Source: Clostridiales bacterium (GTDB lineage Bacteria > Bacillota > Clostridia > Oscillospirales > CAG-272). From it: a stretch of DNA of 38,094 nucleotides. Location: NCBI GenBank assembly GCA_012800735.1, contig JAAZIU010000030.1:1-38094 (forward strand). Reading direction: 5' to 3'. A program made the position numbers and the translations under genes. Positions 1 through 7,503 of this stretch are shown here, piece after piece. The notes beneath the pieces were generated by a model. The model had not been told where the DNA came from. It made no database searches and saw nothing but the letters and a program-made list of their open reading frames with translations. The stretch's first letter is position 1; every line of letters begins with the position of its first letter.

Positions 1-180
1 CATAGTCGGTATCGTCATAATCGGTTACACCATCGTTGTTTGAACCATAGTCGGTATCGTCATAATCGGTTACACCGTCGTTGTTTGGACCATAGTCGGT
101 ATCGTCATAATCGGTTACACCGTCGTTGTTTGAACCATAGTCGGTATCGTCGTAATCGGTTAGACTATTATTGTTGGGTC
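1..180 (-). repeat. 45-bp in-frame tandem repeat, four copies, encoding an Asp-rich 15-mer
   Basis: Four near-identical 45-bp units lie at 1-45, 46-90, 91-135 and 136-180, and a degenerate fifth follows at about 181-217. Each encodes a 15-residue unit DTDYG(S/P)NNDGVTDYD on the minus strand, with Ser and Pro alternating at position 6. The array runs off the left edge, so the total copy number is unknown. The near-identity of units at the DNA level suggests recent duplication by slippage or recombination. Confidence 0.95.
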
Positions 181-913
181 CATAGTTACTGTCATCAATA
201 TCATCGCTGTTTGTAACATAAACAGTTTCTGAAATTGCTGGCATGGGAGCTTTAGTTGTTTCTTCATCATAATCGGAATCTCCGTAATCGCTTTTATCGG
301 GGATAATCGGAATAACAACACGATTACTTTGAGATTTCTTGTCGACAACTTCAATAGTCACCGAAAGCTTTTCTCTTACATATTCATTCAAACTTTCATT
401 CAATGTTTCGGTACGGGAAATTATCCAGTCATCATTTTTCGCATCAAGCGCAAGAAAAATCTGACCGCCTTCGTGCAGATAGCCCATCTCGATAGCTCGA
501 TCAACCAGTTCGTTTACAACTAAATCCAGGTCTTTTTTCTTATAATCATATCCAAAAATCAAGTCATCGCCGTCTGCATTAACACCGTCCAGTTCGACAA
601 CTGTATCCCAACGATTTACATCTATACGAACTTCAGGGTTGATAGTCATATATACCGAGGCAAACTTCATCTTACCCATCTGGAATACTGATGTCAATAT
701 CAGAACCATGCAGGCAGCCACAGCCGCCAAGATATACATCGGTTTACTTATTATCTTTTTCCGGGTTGATGACTGCGGAATTTGCATTTCGATAACATCA
801 GTTACCGTCTGTCCGACTTCATAATGTCGATTCGCTACTTTCAAAAAATGTCCTTCATTGTCAAGGACGACTGCATAGCTGAGCCGACACTCCATTACCA
901 TATACTTCTTCAT
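1..913 (-). CDS. rsgI: RsgI-type anti-sigma factor, partial (C-terminus beyond window)
   Basis: Membrane-spanning anti-sigma factor expected to hold SigI inactive until an extracellular signal arrives. The 304 residues visible read in order: a cytoplasmic RsgI N-terminal domain (about 3-48, with AVVLDNEGHFLKV), one transmembrane helix (about 58-79), and an extracellular domain with the conserved INPEVRIDVN segment (91-100). In known RsgI proteins self-cleavage occurs at an Asn-Pro bond in this kind of segment, and N92-P93 is present. A linker (about 200-235) leads to Asp/Tyr/Asn-rich 15-residue repeats from about 236 to the edge. The ATG at 913-911 overlaps the sigI stop as ATGA, suggesting translational coupling. 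In cellulolytic clostridia the RsgI C-terminus is usually a carbohydrate-binding or glycosidase module; none is seen here, but the protein continues off the window. Family assignment is firm; the ligand is unknown. Confidence 0.88.
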   Translation of the reverse strand, partial: MKKYMVMECRLSYAVVLDNEGHFLKVANRHYEVGQTVTDVIEMQIPQSSTRKKIISKPMYILAAVAACMVLILTSVFQMGKMKFASVYMTINPEVRIDVNRWDTVVELDGVNADGDDLIFGYDYKKKDLDLVVNELVDRAIEMGYLHEGGQIFLALDAKNDDWIISRTETLNESLNEYVREKLSVTIEVVDKKSQSNRVVIPIIPDKSDYGDSDYDEETTKAPMPAISETVYVTNSDDIDDSNYGPNNNSLTDYDDTDYGSNNDGVTDYDDTDYGPNNDGVTDYDDTDYGSNNDGVTDYDDTDY

Positions 914-1638
914 ACAGGCATCCCTCCTTTCTTTTTCAGAAAGTGCCTCAAGTGTCCGCGGATAATTTCATATCCGTTAGAGTAAATCAGGAGCATAGCC
1001 AATATATATTTCCTATGGCGTTCCAGCGTCTTACGTTCGGCGCCGGAACCAAGCACAAGCTTTGCCATCGGAAGTTTTTTTGTTTTAAGCATTTCGTCCA
1101 ACAAATGCCTGTTTTCCTTCGCATAATTTATAGCTGAAACACAGGCTTCCATAGTCCGCTCTTGTTTGGGTGAATTATCCGCAACATCAGAAAAACTGAC
1201 TCCATACTCAGCCATGACAGCAGACAATTCTTCAATTTCCTCTTTTGTAGCTTCAAGATTTGCATACTCTTCAATCCGGTCATGTTCGTCTTCCAGCTCA
1301 TCCATTATAGTCTGCCCATCTTCGCCGGTTTCGGTATACAGGGAAATACTGCCTTGATGTCTTAGTTCCTTTCTTTGGTAATCAATGATACGGCTGCGAA
1401 TAAGCATTGATGCATAACTTATAAAAGCTCCTCTGTTGCGATCATAACCGAGAATTGCTTCGTGAAAAGCAATCATTGCTATACTGAATTCATCATCCTG
1501 TTCGGTACATGGCTTTGAAATACATTTGGATGCTTCTGATCGAATAAACGGAATGTAATCCCTGATCAGATCGTCAGCTTTCAGCGAGTCTTCTTTAGCC
1601 GCATATACCGACTTAATGATTTGATGCTCGCTCTGCAT
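910..1638 (-). CDS. sigI: RNA polymerase sigma factor SigI
   Basis: Alternative sigma factor of the SigI subgroup of the sigma-70 family, 242 residues, close to the usual length. The region 2-like part (about 20-100) contains DRNRGAFISYASMLIRSRIIDYQRKELRH, a typical sigma-2 core-binding and -10-recognition stretch. The C-terminal part (about 150-230) is the basic region found in SigI proteins. Directly downstream is its cognate anti-sigma factor, with a 4-bp ATGA overlap. A strong ribosome-binding site (GGAGAGGAG) precedes the ATG at 1638. Upstream on the minus strand, an ACCCC (1704-1700) and a CGTA (1680-1677) resemble the SigI-type -35/-10 elements, but they sit 19 bp apart, so autoregulation is only a possibility. 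Targets are likely polysaccharide-degradation genes, by analogy. Confidence 0.9.
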   Translation of the reverse strand: MQSEHQIIKSVYAAKEDSLKADDLIRDYIPFIRSEASKCISKPCTEQDDEFSIAMIAFHEAILGYDRNRGAFISYASMLIRSRIIDYQRKELRHQGSISLYTETGEDGQTIMDELEDEHDRIEEYANLEATKEEIEELSAVMAEYGVSFSDVADNSPKQERTMEACVSAINYAKENRHLLDEMLKTKKLPMAKLVLGSGAERKTLERHRKYILAMLLIYSNGYEIIRGHLRHFLKKKGGMPV

Positions 1639-1762
1639 GACTTCACTCCTCTCCTGAAAGTATCTCGTTTATAGAATACGGATACTGATTTTTATAATCG
1701 GGGTACCATTGTTAATTAAAAAAATATGTAACAAATCTGAGATTGTACTTTTGTAATTAAAT

Positions 1763-1800
1763 CAAAAACAGCCGTCAATACAGAAAATTGTATTAACGGC
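1763..1800 (-). terminator. Intrinsic terminator of the tRNA(CAT) gene
   Basis: On the minus strand a 12-bp stem (GCCGTTAATACA pairing with TGTATTGACGGC, one G-U) with a 6-nt loop is followed by TGTTTTTG. It lies 12 nt after the tRNA 3' end. Confidence 0.85.
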
Positions 1801-1811
1801 AACATTTGATC

Positions 1812-1888
1812 TGGTGGGCGATCAGGGATTCGAACCCCGGACCGACCGGTTATGAGCCGGTAGCTCTGACCAGCTGAGCTAATCGCCC
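1812..1888 (-). tRNA. tRNA with CAT anticodon (Met, or Ile2 if lysidine-modified)
   Basis: A 77-nt cloverleaf with the CCA end encoded. The acceptor stem is GGGCGAT/ATCGCCC, the D-loop has AGCTCAGCTGGTCAGAGCT, the anticodon stem is ACCGG/CCGGT around the loop CTCATAA, and the T-arm carries GTTCGAA. The anticodon is CAT. It lacks the C1 mismatch and three-G-C anticodon stem of an initiator tRNA, so it is elongator Met or the Ile2 species whose C34 is converted to lysidine by TilS. The CTCATAA loop occurs in both classes, so the identity is left open. It is a single-gene unit with its own promoter and terminator. Confidence 0.95.
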
Positions 1889-1907
1889 TCTAAAATTCGA
1901 CTTTATA

Positions 1908-1936
1908 ATTATACCATGTATATCTTATTTTGTCAA
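1908..1936 (-). promoter_or_regulatory. Consensus sigma-A promoter of the tRNA(CAT) gene
   Basis: On the minus strand TTGACA (1936-1931) and TATAAT (1913-1908) are separated by exactly 17 bp. The tRNA begins 20 nt after the -10 box. Confidence 0.9.
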
Positions 1937-1999
1937 GCCTAAAAACGAATATTTTTAATTAGAGAATAACTACACTTAAACAGTAGCAATAGTATCTAA

Positions 2000-2014
2000 A
2001 TACCATGTTGGTAT
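2000..2014. promoter_or_regulatory. Perfect 15-bp palindrome upstream of the suf operon (candidate operator)
   Basis: ATACCA and TGGTAT arms are separated by TGT. It lies 86 bp upstream of the suf -10 box and outside the divergent tRNA promoter. Rrf2-family regulators such as IscR or CymR commonly control Fe-S and sulfur genes through A/T-flanked palindromes, so an operator is plausible. No regulator gene is in the window, so the assignment is inference. Confidence 0.3.
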
Positions 2015-2097
2015 GTAAATGCTTTTGTGTTAAATAGTAGAATTGCAATGAATGACGAAAAATTCACATATTTGGCACTTCATAATTATTATAAATA

Positions 2098-2106
2098 TGG
2101 TATAAT
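2098..2106 (+). promoter_or_regulatory. Extended -10 promoter of the suf operon
   Basis: TGGTATAAT gives an extended -10 element 35 nt before the sufC ATG. No good -35 hexamer sits at 17 bp (TTGGCA at 2072-2077 is too far), which fits a TG-extended promoter. Confidence 0.65.
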
Positions 2107-2140
2107 ATAAAGCGATATAAAAAATGAAAGGTTAATCCCG

Positions 2141-2956
2141 ATGTCAGAAAAACTTCTTCAAATTAATAATATAAATGTTTCAGCTGCGCTCCGGAGCGCC
2201 GTATCAAATACTATTGATTCCAAAACAAAAGCAGAAAATGAAAGAGAGACTGGAGTAAAAATACTCTATAACCTTTCCTTTGAAATGGGAGAGGGGGAAA
2301 CTCATGTTCTTTTGGGTCCTAACGGAGCAGGAAAATCCACCCTCGGATATGCTTTGATCGGAAGCCCGGAATATGTTGTGACCGACGGGGAAATATTCTT
2401 TGACGGCAATGATATCACCCAAGAAACAGCGGATAAAAGAGCAAAAATGGGTATGTTTATGTCTTTTCAGTCTCCGGTAGAAGTTCCCGGAATTACACTT
2501 AATGATTTTATTAAGGAAGCAATTCGCAGCAGAACCGGTAAGAGTATACCTATATTTAAATACAAACGAGAGCTTGCTTCAACTATGAAAGCGCTTTCCA
2601 TGGATGAAAAATACGCCGACAGAGATGTCAATGTGGGATTTTCCGGCGGCGAAAAGAAAAAATCCGAAATATTACAGCTTTTAATGTTGAACCCGCGTCT
2701 AGCCATTCTTGATGAGACCGACTCCGGACTTGATGTCGACGCAGTCAGAACCGTTTCCGCCGGTATAGCTGAATATCAGAAGCGCCAAAACGGCGCGCTC
2801 TTAATAATAACGCACAGCACCAAAATTCTTTCATCCCTTGAAGTTGATTATACGCATATTATGATAAACGGGCATATAGTTGCCGAAGGCGGACCCGAAC
2901 TCGTTGAAGAGATCAATCAAAACGGATTCAAGAGATTTGAAAAACAAAAACATTAA
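2141..2956 (+). CDS. sufC: Fe-S cluster assembly ATPase SufC
   Basis: Cytosolic ABC-type ATPase of the SufBCD scaffold, which builds Fe-S clusters using sulfur delivered by SufS/SufU. All ABC motifs are seen: Walker A GPNGAGKST (59-67), Q-loop Gln110 in FQSP, signature FSGGEKKKSE (from 167), Walker B LAILDE (187-192) with a D-loop, and His225 in the H-loop. At 271 residues it is about 20 longer than usual. The extra residues form a charged stretch (about 15-38) between the first beta strand and the LYNLSFEMGEGE strand that normally follows it closely. It is the first gene of the operon, with ribosome-binding site GAAAGG at a normal distance. The assignment is firm; the role of the insertion is unknown. 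Confidence 0.97.
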   Translation: MSEKLLQINNINVSAALRSAVSNTIDSKTKAENERETGVKILYNLSFEMGEGETHVLLGPNGAGKSTLGYALIGSPEYVVTDGEIFFDGNDITQETADKRAKMGMFMSFQSPVEVPGITLNDFIKEAIRSRTGKSIPIFKYKRELASTMKALSMDEKYADRDVNVGFSGGEKKKSEILQLLMLNPRLAILDETDSGLDVDAVRTVSAGIAEYQKRQNGALLIITHSTKILSSLEVDYTHIMINGHIVAEGGPELVEEINQNGFKRFEKQKH

Positions 2957-2961
2957 ATAAC

Positions 2962-4362
2962 ATGAGCATTAAATTTAATATCGGCGATATAGACCGAAGT
3001 ATATATGATTTCAAATACGAAGACAAGGATTTTTATCGCATTAAAGCCGGCATCACTCCCGAAATTGTAGAACAGCTTTCGGAGGATAAAAATGATCCCG
3101 AATGGATGCGGGAGTTCCGTTTGAAATCACTTGATTTATATTATAAAATTCCGCTTCCGAACTGGGGACCTTCTATCGAAGGTCTCGATATGGATCATAT
3201 AGCAACATATGTCCGCCCGAATACGAGTATGCAGGATGACTGGGATTCGGTGCCGCAGGATATCAAGGATACCTTTGAAAGACTCGGTATTCCTCAGGCA
3301 GAAAGAGCTGCTCTTGCCGGCGTCGGCGCTCAATATGACTCGGAACTCGTTTACCATAATGTAAAAGAGGAAGTTTTAAAGCAGGGAGTAATCTACACCG
3401 ATTTTGAAAGCTCTTTAAAAGGCGAATACGCAGATATGGTAAAAGAGTATTTCATGAAGCTTATCCCTCCGACGGATCATAAGTTTGCCGCGCTGCACGG
3501 CGCTGTTTGGAGCGGCGGTTCTTTTGTTTATGTTCCGGATAATGTAAAAGTCTCTATCCCTTTGCAGTCTTATTTCCGTCTTAATGCAAAAGGCGCAGGG
3601 CAATTCGAACATACGCTTATTATATTAGGAGAAAACTCCGACCTGCATTTCATCGAGGGGTGCTCAGCACCTAAATATAACGTAGCGAATCTTCACGCCG
3701 GAGCGGTCGAACTCTATGTCGGAAAAAACTCGCATCTTCGTTATTCGACTATCGAAAACTGGTCGAAGAATATGTATAACCTGAATACAAAGAGGGCAAT
3801 ACTCGAAGAAGGCGCTTCGATAGAGTGGGTTTCCGGTTCCTTCGGCTCCCATGTCGGAAATCTCTACCCGACAACGATCCTTCGAGGTGATAATTCAAAA
3901 GCCGAATTTACCGGCATCACTTTTGCCGGTCAGGGGCAAAATCTCGACACCGGAACAAGGATGATTCATATCGGTAAATCCACCTCCTCGATAATCGACT
4001 CAAAATCCATATGTAAAAGCGGCGGAATATCTACATACAGAAGCTCTATCGAGATACGCGAAAGCGCCGCAGGCTCAAAAGTATCAGTCAACTGCGCCTC
4101 GCTGATGCTTGATTCTGATTCGAGATCTGACACAATACCCGCGATGGATATAAGAACCCCATATTGTGACGTGGGACACGAAGCGACGATCGGACGTATC
4201 TCAGACAAAACCATTTTCTATCTGATGAGCCGCGGTATAAAAGAATCGGATGCCCGCGCTATGATAGTTTCCGGATTTGCCTCCCCTGTTTCAAAGGAAC
4301 TTCCGCTTGAATACGCCACGGAAATGAATAACCTTATCAGACTTGAAATGGACGAAGGTTGA
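2962..4362 (+). CDS. sufB: Fe-S cluster scaffold protein SufB
   Basis: Core scaffold subunit that assembles nascent Fe-S clusters with SufC and SufD. Its 466 residues are a normal length for SufB. Typical segments are seen: PEWMREFRLKSLDLY near the N-terminus, a long right-handed beta-helix middle, VNCASLMLDSDSRSDTIPAM with the conserved cluster-related Cys, and HEATIGRISD followed by the helical C-terminus with YLMSRGI. It begins 5 nt after the sufC stop and has no recognisable Shine-Dalgarno in front, so it is probably translated by coupling to sufC. The order C-B-D-S-U differs from the C-D-S-U-B order of Bacillus subtilis. Confidence 0.97.
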   Translation: MSIKFNIGDIDRSIYDFKYEDKDFYRIKAGITPEIVEQLSEDKNDPEWMREFRLKSLDLYYKIPLPNWGPSIEGLDMDHIATYVRPNTSMQDDWDSVPQDIKDTFERLGIPQAERAALAGVGAQYDSELVYHNVKEEVLKQGVIYTDFESSLKGEYADMVKEYFMKLIPPTDHKFAALHGAVWSGGSFVYVPDNVKVSIPLQSYFRLNAKGAGQFEHTLIILGENSDLHFIEGCSAPKYNVANLHAGAVELYVGKNSHLRYSTIENWSKNMYNLNTKRAILEEGASIEWVSGSFGSHVGNLYPTTILRGDNSKAEFTGITFAGQGQNLDTGTRMIHIGKSTSSIIDSKSICKSGGISTYRSSIEIRESAAGSKVSVNCASLMLDSDSRSDTIPAMDIRTPYCDVGHEATIGRISDKTIFYLMSRGIKESDARAMIVSGFASPVSKELPLEYATEMNNLIRLEMDEG

Positions 4363-4374
4363 AAGGCAATATAA

Positions 4375-5481
4375 ATGGCAGAAAATAAAGTAACCGTCAA
4401 TCACCTTCCCGTATTAACCTGGAACCGATTGAAGATAAATTCCGCAGAAGCTGATATATCAAAAACCGCCTGCAACTCCATAATATACGATTTGCCGAAA
4501 GGTATAAGCAGCAGGAGGGTTGATTTTGAAACAGCTCTCTCGGAATTTGAAGCGCTGTCCGGTTCTGTAAGACGCGAAAGCTTCGTTGCAGGAAAGGTTC
4601 CGATATATAACGAACAGTCATTTTTAACCGGAATGGGCAAAGGGGTAGATGATTATATTACCGCCTCCGCTATACCGGCTGAAATCATTGATATTCCTGC
4701 CGGAGTAAATCTCAGCGAGCCTTTCAAAATAACAGTATCCGGTGAAAGCTCTGTGTTTATCAAAGCAGGTTCAGATTGCCTTGCGGATATAATTTTCGAC
4801 TTGGAAAATACCGATCTAATCTCTTTAAGAGTTTTTTCGGATTTTGGAAGTCAAGTGAAAATTTCTATGGCAAGAACAAAAAACAAAGCTCAGCTTATGT
4901 CTGATTTCGGTGCCTATCTTCAGAAATCAGCTTCGCTTGAACTATATACTGTATTGCTTGGCGCAGAAAAAATCTACTCCGGTTTCGGCATTGATATGAC
5001 CGGCGACAATTCCCGTTTCAAAGGCGAGCTTGCTTATCTGCGCGGATACGGTGAAGAGCAAGATATAAATTATAATGTGATACAGCGAGGCAGAGAAACC
5101 GTATCTGATTTTAACTTTCGCGGCGTTCTACTTGACGGCGGAAGTAAAACTCTTCGTGATACCATTGATTTCCGGCGCGGCGCCACGGGAGCTATAGGCA
5201 ACGAGCAGGAAAATGTTCTTATCGCAACAAAAAAAGAGAACTCAATTTTAAATAAATCAATTCCGCTGATCCTCTGCGAAGAAGAAGATGTAGACGGGCG
5301 GCACGGCGCCTCTATCGGGCGAATAGACCCAAGAACGATACTTTATATGGAATCAAGAGGATTTACACCGGAGGAAGCCAGACGGCTGCTCATACACGGA
5401 CATATCGGTTCCGTCGCCCGTTCAATCCCGGATAAAAACATTAACAAGGCTGTTGAGGAATATCTTGAAGCCAGAATATAA
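4375..5481 (+). CDS. sufD: Fe-S cluster assembly protein SufD
   Basis: SufB paralogue that pairs with SufB and SufC in the scaffold and is tied to iron entry. Its 368 residues are shorter than the 420-440 of many SufD proteins; the N-terminal helical region is reduced. The C-terminal half is typical: DFNFRGVLLDGG, EDVDGRHGASIGRIDP with the conserved His, and YMESRGFTPEEARRLLIHG. The ribosome-binding site GAAAGG lies before the ATG, and the gap to sufB is 12 nt. Within this operon SufD is the clear call, because SufB is already accounted for. Confidence 0.93.
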   Translation: MAENKVTVNHLPVLTWNRLKINSAEADISKTACNSIIYDLPKGISSRRVDFETALSEFEALSGSVRRESFVAGKVPIYNEQSFLTGMGKGVDDYITASAIPAEIIDIPAGVNLSEPFKITVSGESSVFIKAGSDCLADIIFDLENTDLISLRVFSDFGSQVKISMARTKNKAQLMSDFGAYLQKSASLELYTVLLGAEKIYSGFGIDMTGDNSRFKGELAYLRGYGEEQDINYNVIQRGRETVSDFNFRGVLLDGGSKTLRDTIDFRRGATGAIGNEQENVLIATKKENSILNKSIPLILCEEEDVDGRHGASIGRIDPRTILYMESRGFTPEEARRLLIHGHIGSVARSIPDKNINKAVEEYLEARI

Positions 5482-5502
5482 AATCATAAAGGCAGTTTAA
5501 AT

Positions 5503-6717
5503 ATGACAAATGTTTTCAAAAATGATTTTGAGATACTACATGATGACAAATACATTTACTTCGACAATGCGGCTACCACCCAACGCCCGAGACAGGTAAT
5601 AAACGCAGTAAGTGAGTTCTACCGCACAATAAACTCCAATCCTCTGCGCGGTCTTTATAAATGGAGCGTTGAATCAACACAAGCTTATGAAAATTCAAGA
5701 CGCAAAATTGCGGAGTTTATTGGCGCAAAAGACGCCTCCGAGATTATTTTTACCAGAAACAGCACCGAGTCTCTGAATCTCATCGCTTATAGCTGGGGAC
5801 TTAACAATATTAAAAAAGGCGACAATATAACCGTAACCATTCTTGAACATCACAGCAACTTGCTGCCCTGGCAGATGGTATCAAAAGTCACCGGCGCATC
5901 TCTTACATATATTGAGTGTTCGCCTGACGGAGAGATCAGCGATGAAGAAATTATCAGTAGAATTCCATCAAATACCAAGCTCGTCAGCGCAGCAGAAGTG
6001 TCAAACGTCCTCGGTGTTCGACTTCCGATAGAAAAAATATCAAAAAGAGCACACAAAGTAGGAGCAGTCATGGTCGTTGACGGCGCTCAGTCGGCGCCGC
6101 ACATTCCGATAGACGTCAAAGCCCTCGGAGCAGATTTTTTTGTATTTTCAGGACATAAGATCATGGCTCCGATGGGAATCGGCGTTTTATATGGTAAATC
6201 GGAGCTGCTTGAGGCAATGCCGCCGTTCCTACACGGCGGGGAAATGATCGAATCGGTATCAAGATACGATGCCGTTTACGCTCCCGTACCGGAAAAATTC
6301 GAAGCCGGTACGGTTAATGCCGCAGGAGCCGTCGGGCTTGCCGCAGCGATTGATTATATTAAAAGCATCGGCTTTGACACCATATCACAGCGCGAAGAAA
6401 ACCTTTGCCGACTTTTAATCGAAGGAATCAAAACAATTCCTTATGCTGAATACTACGGTTCGAAATCAGCCGAAACACACAGCGGAATTGTGACTTTTAA
6501 TATCGAAGGATGCCATCCGCACGATGTCGCAAGCATTCTTGATACCGAAAACATCTGTATCAGAGCGGGTCAGCACTGCGCTCAGCCGCTGCATGAACAT
6601 CTCGGTATTCCCGCAAGCGCACGGGCTAGTATGTATTTTTACAATGACGAATCTGAAGTCGAAAGATTCATCGAAGCATTAAAGAAAGTAAGGTCGTGGT
6701 TGGGATATGAACACTAA
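5503..6717 (+). CDS. sufS: Cysteine desulfurase SufS
   Basis: PLP-dependent type II cysteine desulfurase: it takes sulfur from L-cysteine as an enzyme persulfide and releases alanine. Seen in its 404 residues: FDNAATTQRP at the N-terminus, EHHSNLLPW (115-123) with the PLP-stacking His, VDGAQSAPH (192-200), the PLP lysine Lys219 in SGHK, and the catalytic Cys359 in RAGQHCAQP. The usual GTPN motif reads GTVN here, a small deviation. The product presumably hands its persulfide to SufU, whose gene overlaps the 3' end by 11 bp. Ribosome-binding site AAAGG. Confidence 0.97.
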   Translation: MTNVFKNDFEILHDDKYIYFDNAATTQRPRQVINAVSEFYRTINSNPLRGLYKWSVESTQAYENSRRKIAEFIGAKDASEIIFTRNSTESLNLIAYSWGLNNIKKGDNITVTILEHHSNLLPWQMVSKVTGASLTYIECSPDGEISDEEIISRIPSNTKLVSAAEVSNVLGVRLPIEKISKRAHKVGAVMVVDGAQSAPHIPIDVKALGADFFVFSGHKIMAPMGIGVLYGKSELLEAMPPFLHGGEMIESVSRYDAVYAPVPEKFEAGTVNAAGAVGLAAAIDYIKSIGFDTISQREENLCRLLIEGIKTIPYAEYYGSKSAETHSGIVTFNIEGCHPHDVASILDTENICIRAGQHCAQPLHEHLGIPASARASMYFYNDESEVERFIEALKKVRSWLGYEH

Positions 6718-7150
6718 AGACATTTACCGGGAAATAATAAATGAGCATAACCTTCATCCTTCGCATAAAGGCGAGATAAACGACCCGTCATATGAGTTGG
6801 ATGGAGTTAATCCCAGCTGCGGAGACAAGATAAAACTGCAATTCAAAATAGACGAAAACGGTATAATTGAGGACGCCGTCTTCTCGGGAAGCGGTTGCGC
6901 GGTTTCCCAGGCTTCATGCGATATAATGTTAGACCTTGTTATCGGAAAAACCAGAGATGAAGCCGAGAAAATAACCGAAGCATTTATGCGCATGATAAAG
7001 GGGGAGGCAAGCGAGGAAGAACTTGAAATTCTCGAGGAAGCCGAAGCGCTTGCCGATATCGCCCATATGCCCGCGCGCGTAAAATGTGCAGTATTGGGCT
7101 GGCGGACAATGGAGAAGATTTTAAAAGAAAATCGCCGGGAAACTCTTTAG
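6707..7150 (+). CDS. sufU: Zinc-dependent sulfurtransferase SufU
   Basis: IscU-like protein that accepts persulfide from SufS by zinc-ligand exchange and passes it to SufBCD. Its 147 residues carry all four SufU zinc-site ligands: Cys38 and Asp40 in NPSCGD, Cys64 in SGCAVSQAS, and Cys127 in RVKCAVLGW. The insertion of about 20 residues between the second and third cysteines (GEASEEELEILEEAE) is characteristic of SufU rather than IscU. It is the last gene of the operon. No terminator is seen before the tRNA-Gly promoter, so transcripts may read through to the terminator after the tRNA. Confidence 0.95.
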   Translation: MNTKDIYREIINEHNLHPSHKGEINDPSYELDGVNPSCGDKIKLQFKIDENGIIEDAVFSGSGCAVSQASCDIMLDLVIGKTRDEAEKITEAFMRMIKGEASEEELEILEEAEALADIAHMPARVKCAVLGWRTMEKILKENRRETL

Positions 7151-7205
7151 AATAATAGGGATTTGAAAATGCTTTTTGACGATATTTTATTAGCTAACAT
7201 TATTA

Positions 7206-7234
7206 TTGACAATACTTCCCAAATGTGTTATAAT
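7206..7234 (+). promoter_or_regulatory. Consensus sigma-A promoter of tRNA-Gly
   Basis: TTGACA (7206-7211) and TATAAT (7229-7234) are spaced by exactly 17 bp. The tRNA starts 11 nt after the -10 box, so the 5' leader is only a few nucleotides. Confidence 0.9.
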
Positions 7235-7244
7235 ATCGTCAGAC

Positions 7245-7318
7245 GCGAATATAGTTTAATGGCAGAACTTCAGCTTCCCAAGCTGATAGCGTGGGTTCGA
7301 TTCCCATTATTCGCTCCA
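7245..7318 (+). tRNA. tRNA-Gly (CCC)
   Basis: A 74-nt cloverleaf with encoded CCA. The acceptor stem starts GCGAATA, the anticodon stem TCAGC/GCTGA holds loop TTCCCAA with anticodon CCC, and the T-arm has GGGTTCGATTCCC. It reads the GGG glycine codon. Single-gene unit. Confidence 0.95.
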
Positions 7319-7319
7319 A

Positions 7320-7354
7320 AACGCCAAGCTGACTAAAATCAGATTGGCGTTTTT
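7320..7354 (+). terminator. Intrinsic terminator after tRNA-Gly
   Basis: AACGCCAA pairs with TTGGCGTT, with GCTGA/TCAGA extending the stem and a CTAAAA loop, followed by a T run. It begins 2 nt after the CCA end and would also end suf read-through. Confidence 0.9.
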
Positions 7355-7459
7355 ATCTTTAATTAAACTTGTGATTCGATATTTATGTTATATTGCAACT
7401 AATTTCGATAATAAATAATATAATTGAAACATTATAAGATAGAAAACACTTTAAATATA

Positions 7460-7468
7460 TGATATAAT
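7460..7468 (+). promoter_or_regulatory. Extended -10 promoter for the glycosidase-like gene
   Basis: TGATATAAT, an extended -10 element, lies 35 nt before the ATG. No convincing -35 box is seen. The rest of 7355-7503 is AT-rich and shows nothing else. Confidence 0.55.
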
Positions 7469-7503
7469 TATACCGGTAAAATACCACAGAAGAAGGAGAT
7501 TAT

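Noticed and set aside
1..180. Direct repeats that might be taken for a CRISPR array
   Set aside because: Units are contiguous with no unique spacers, keep one reading frame and encode the RsgI tail.
160..354. Short open frame on the minus strand inside the rsgI region
   Set aside because: It is in another frame of rsgI, whose protein has clear RsgI features.
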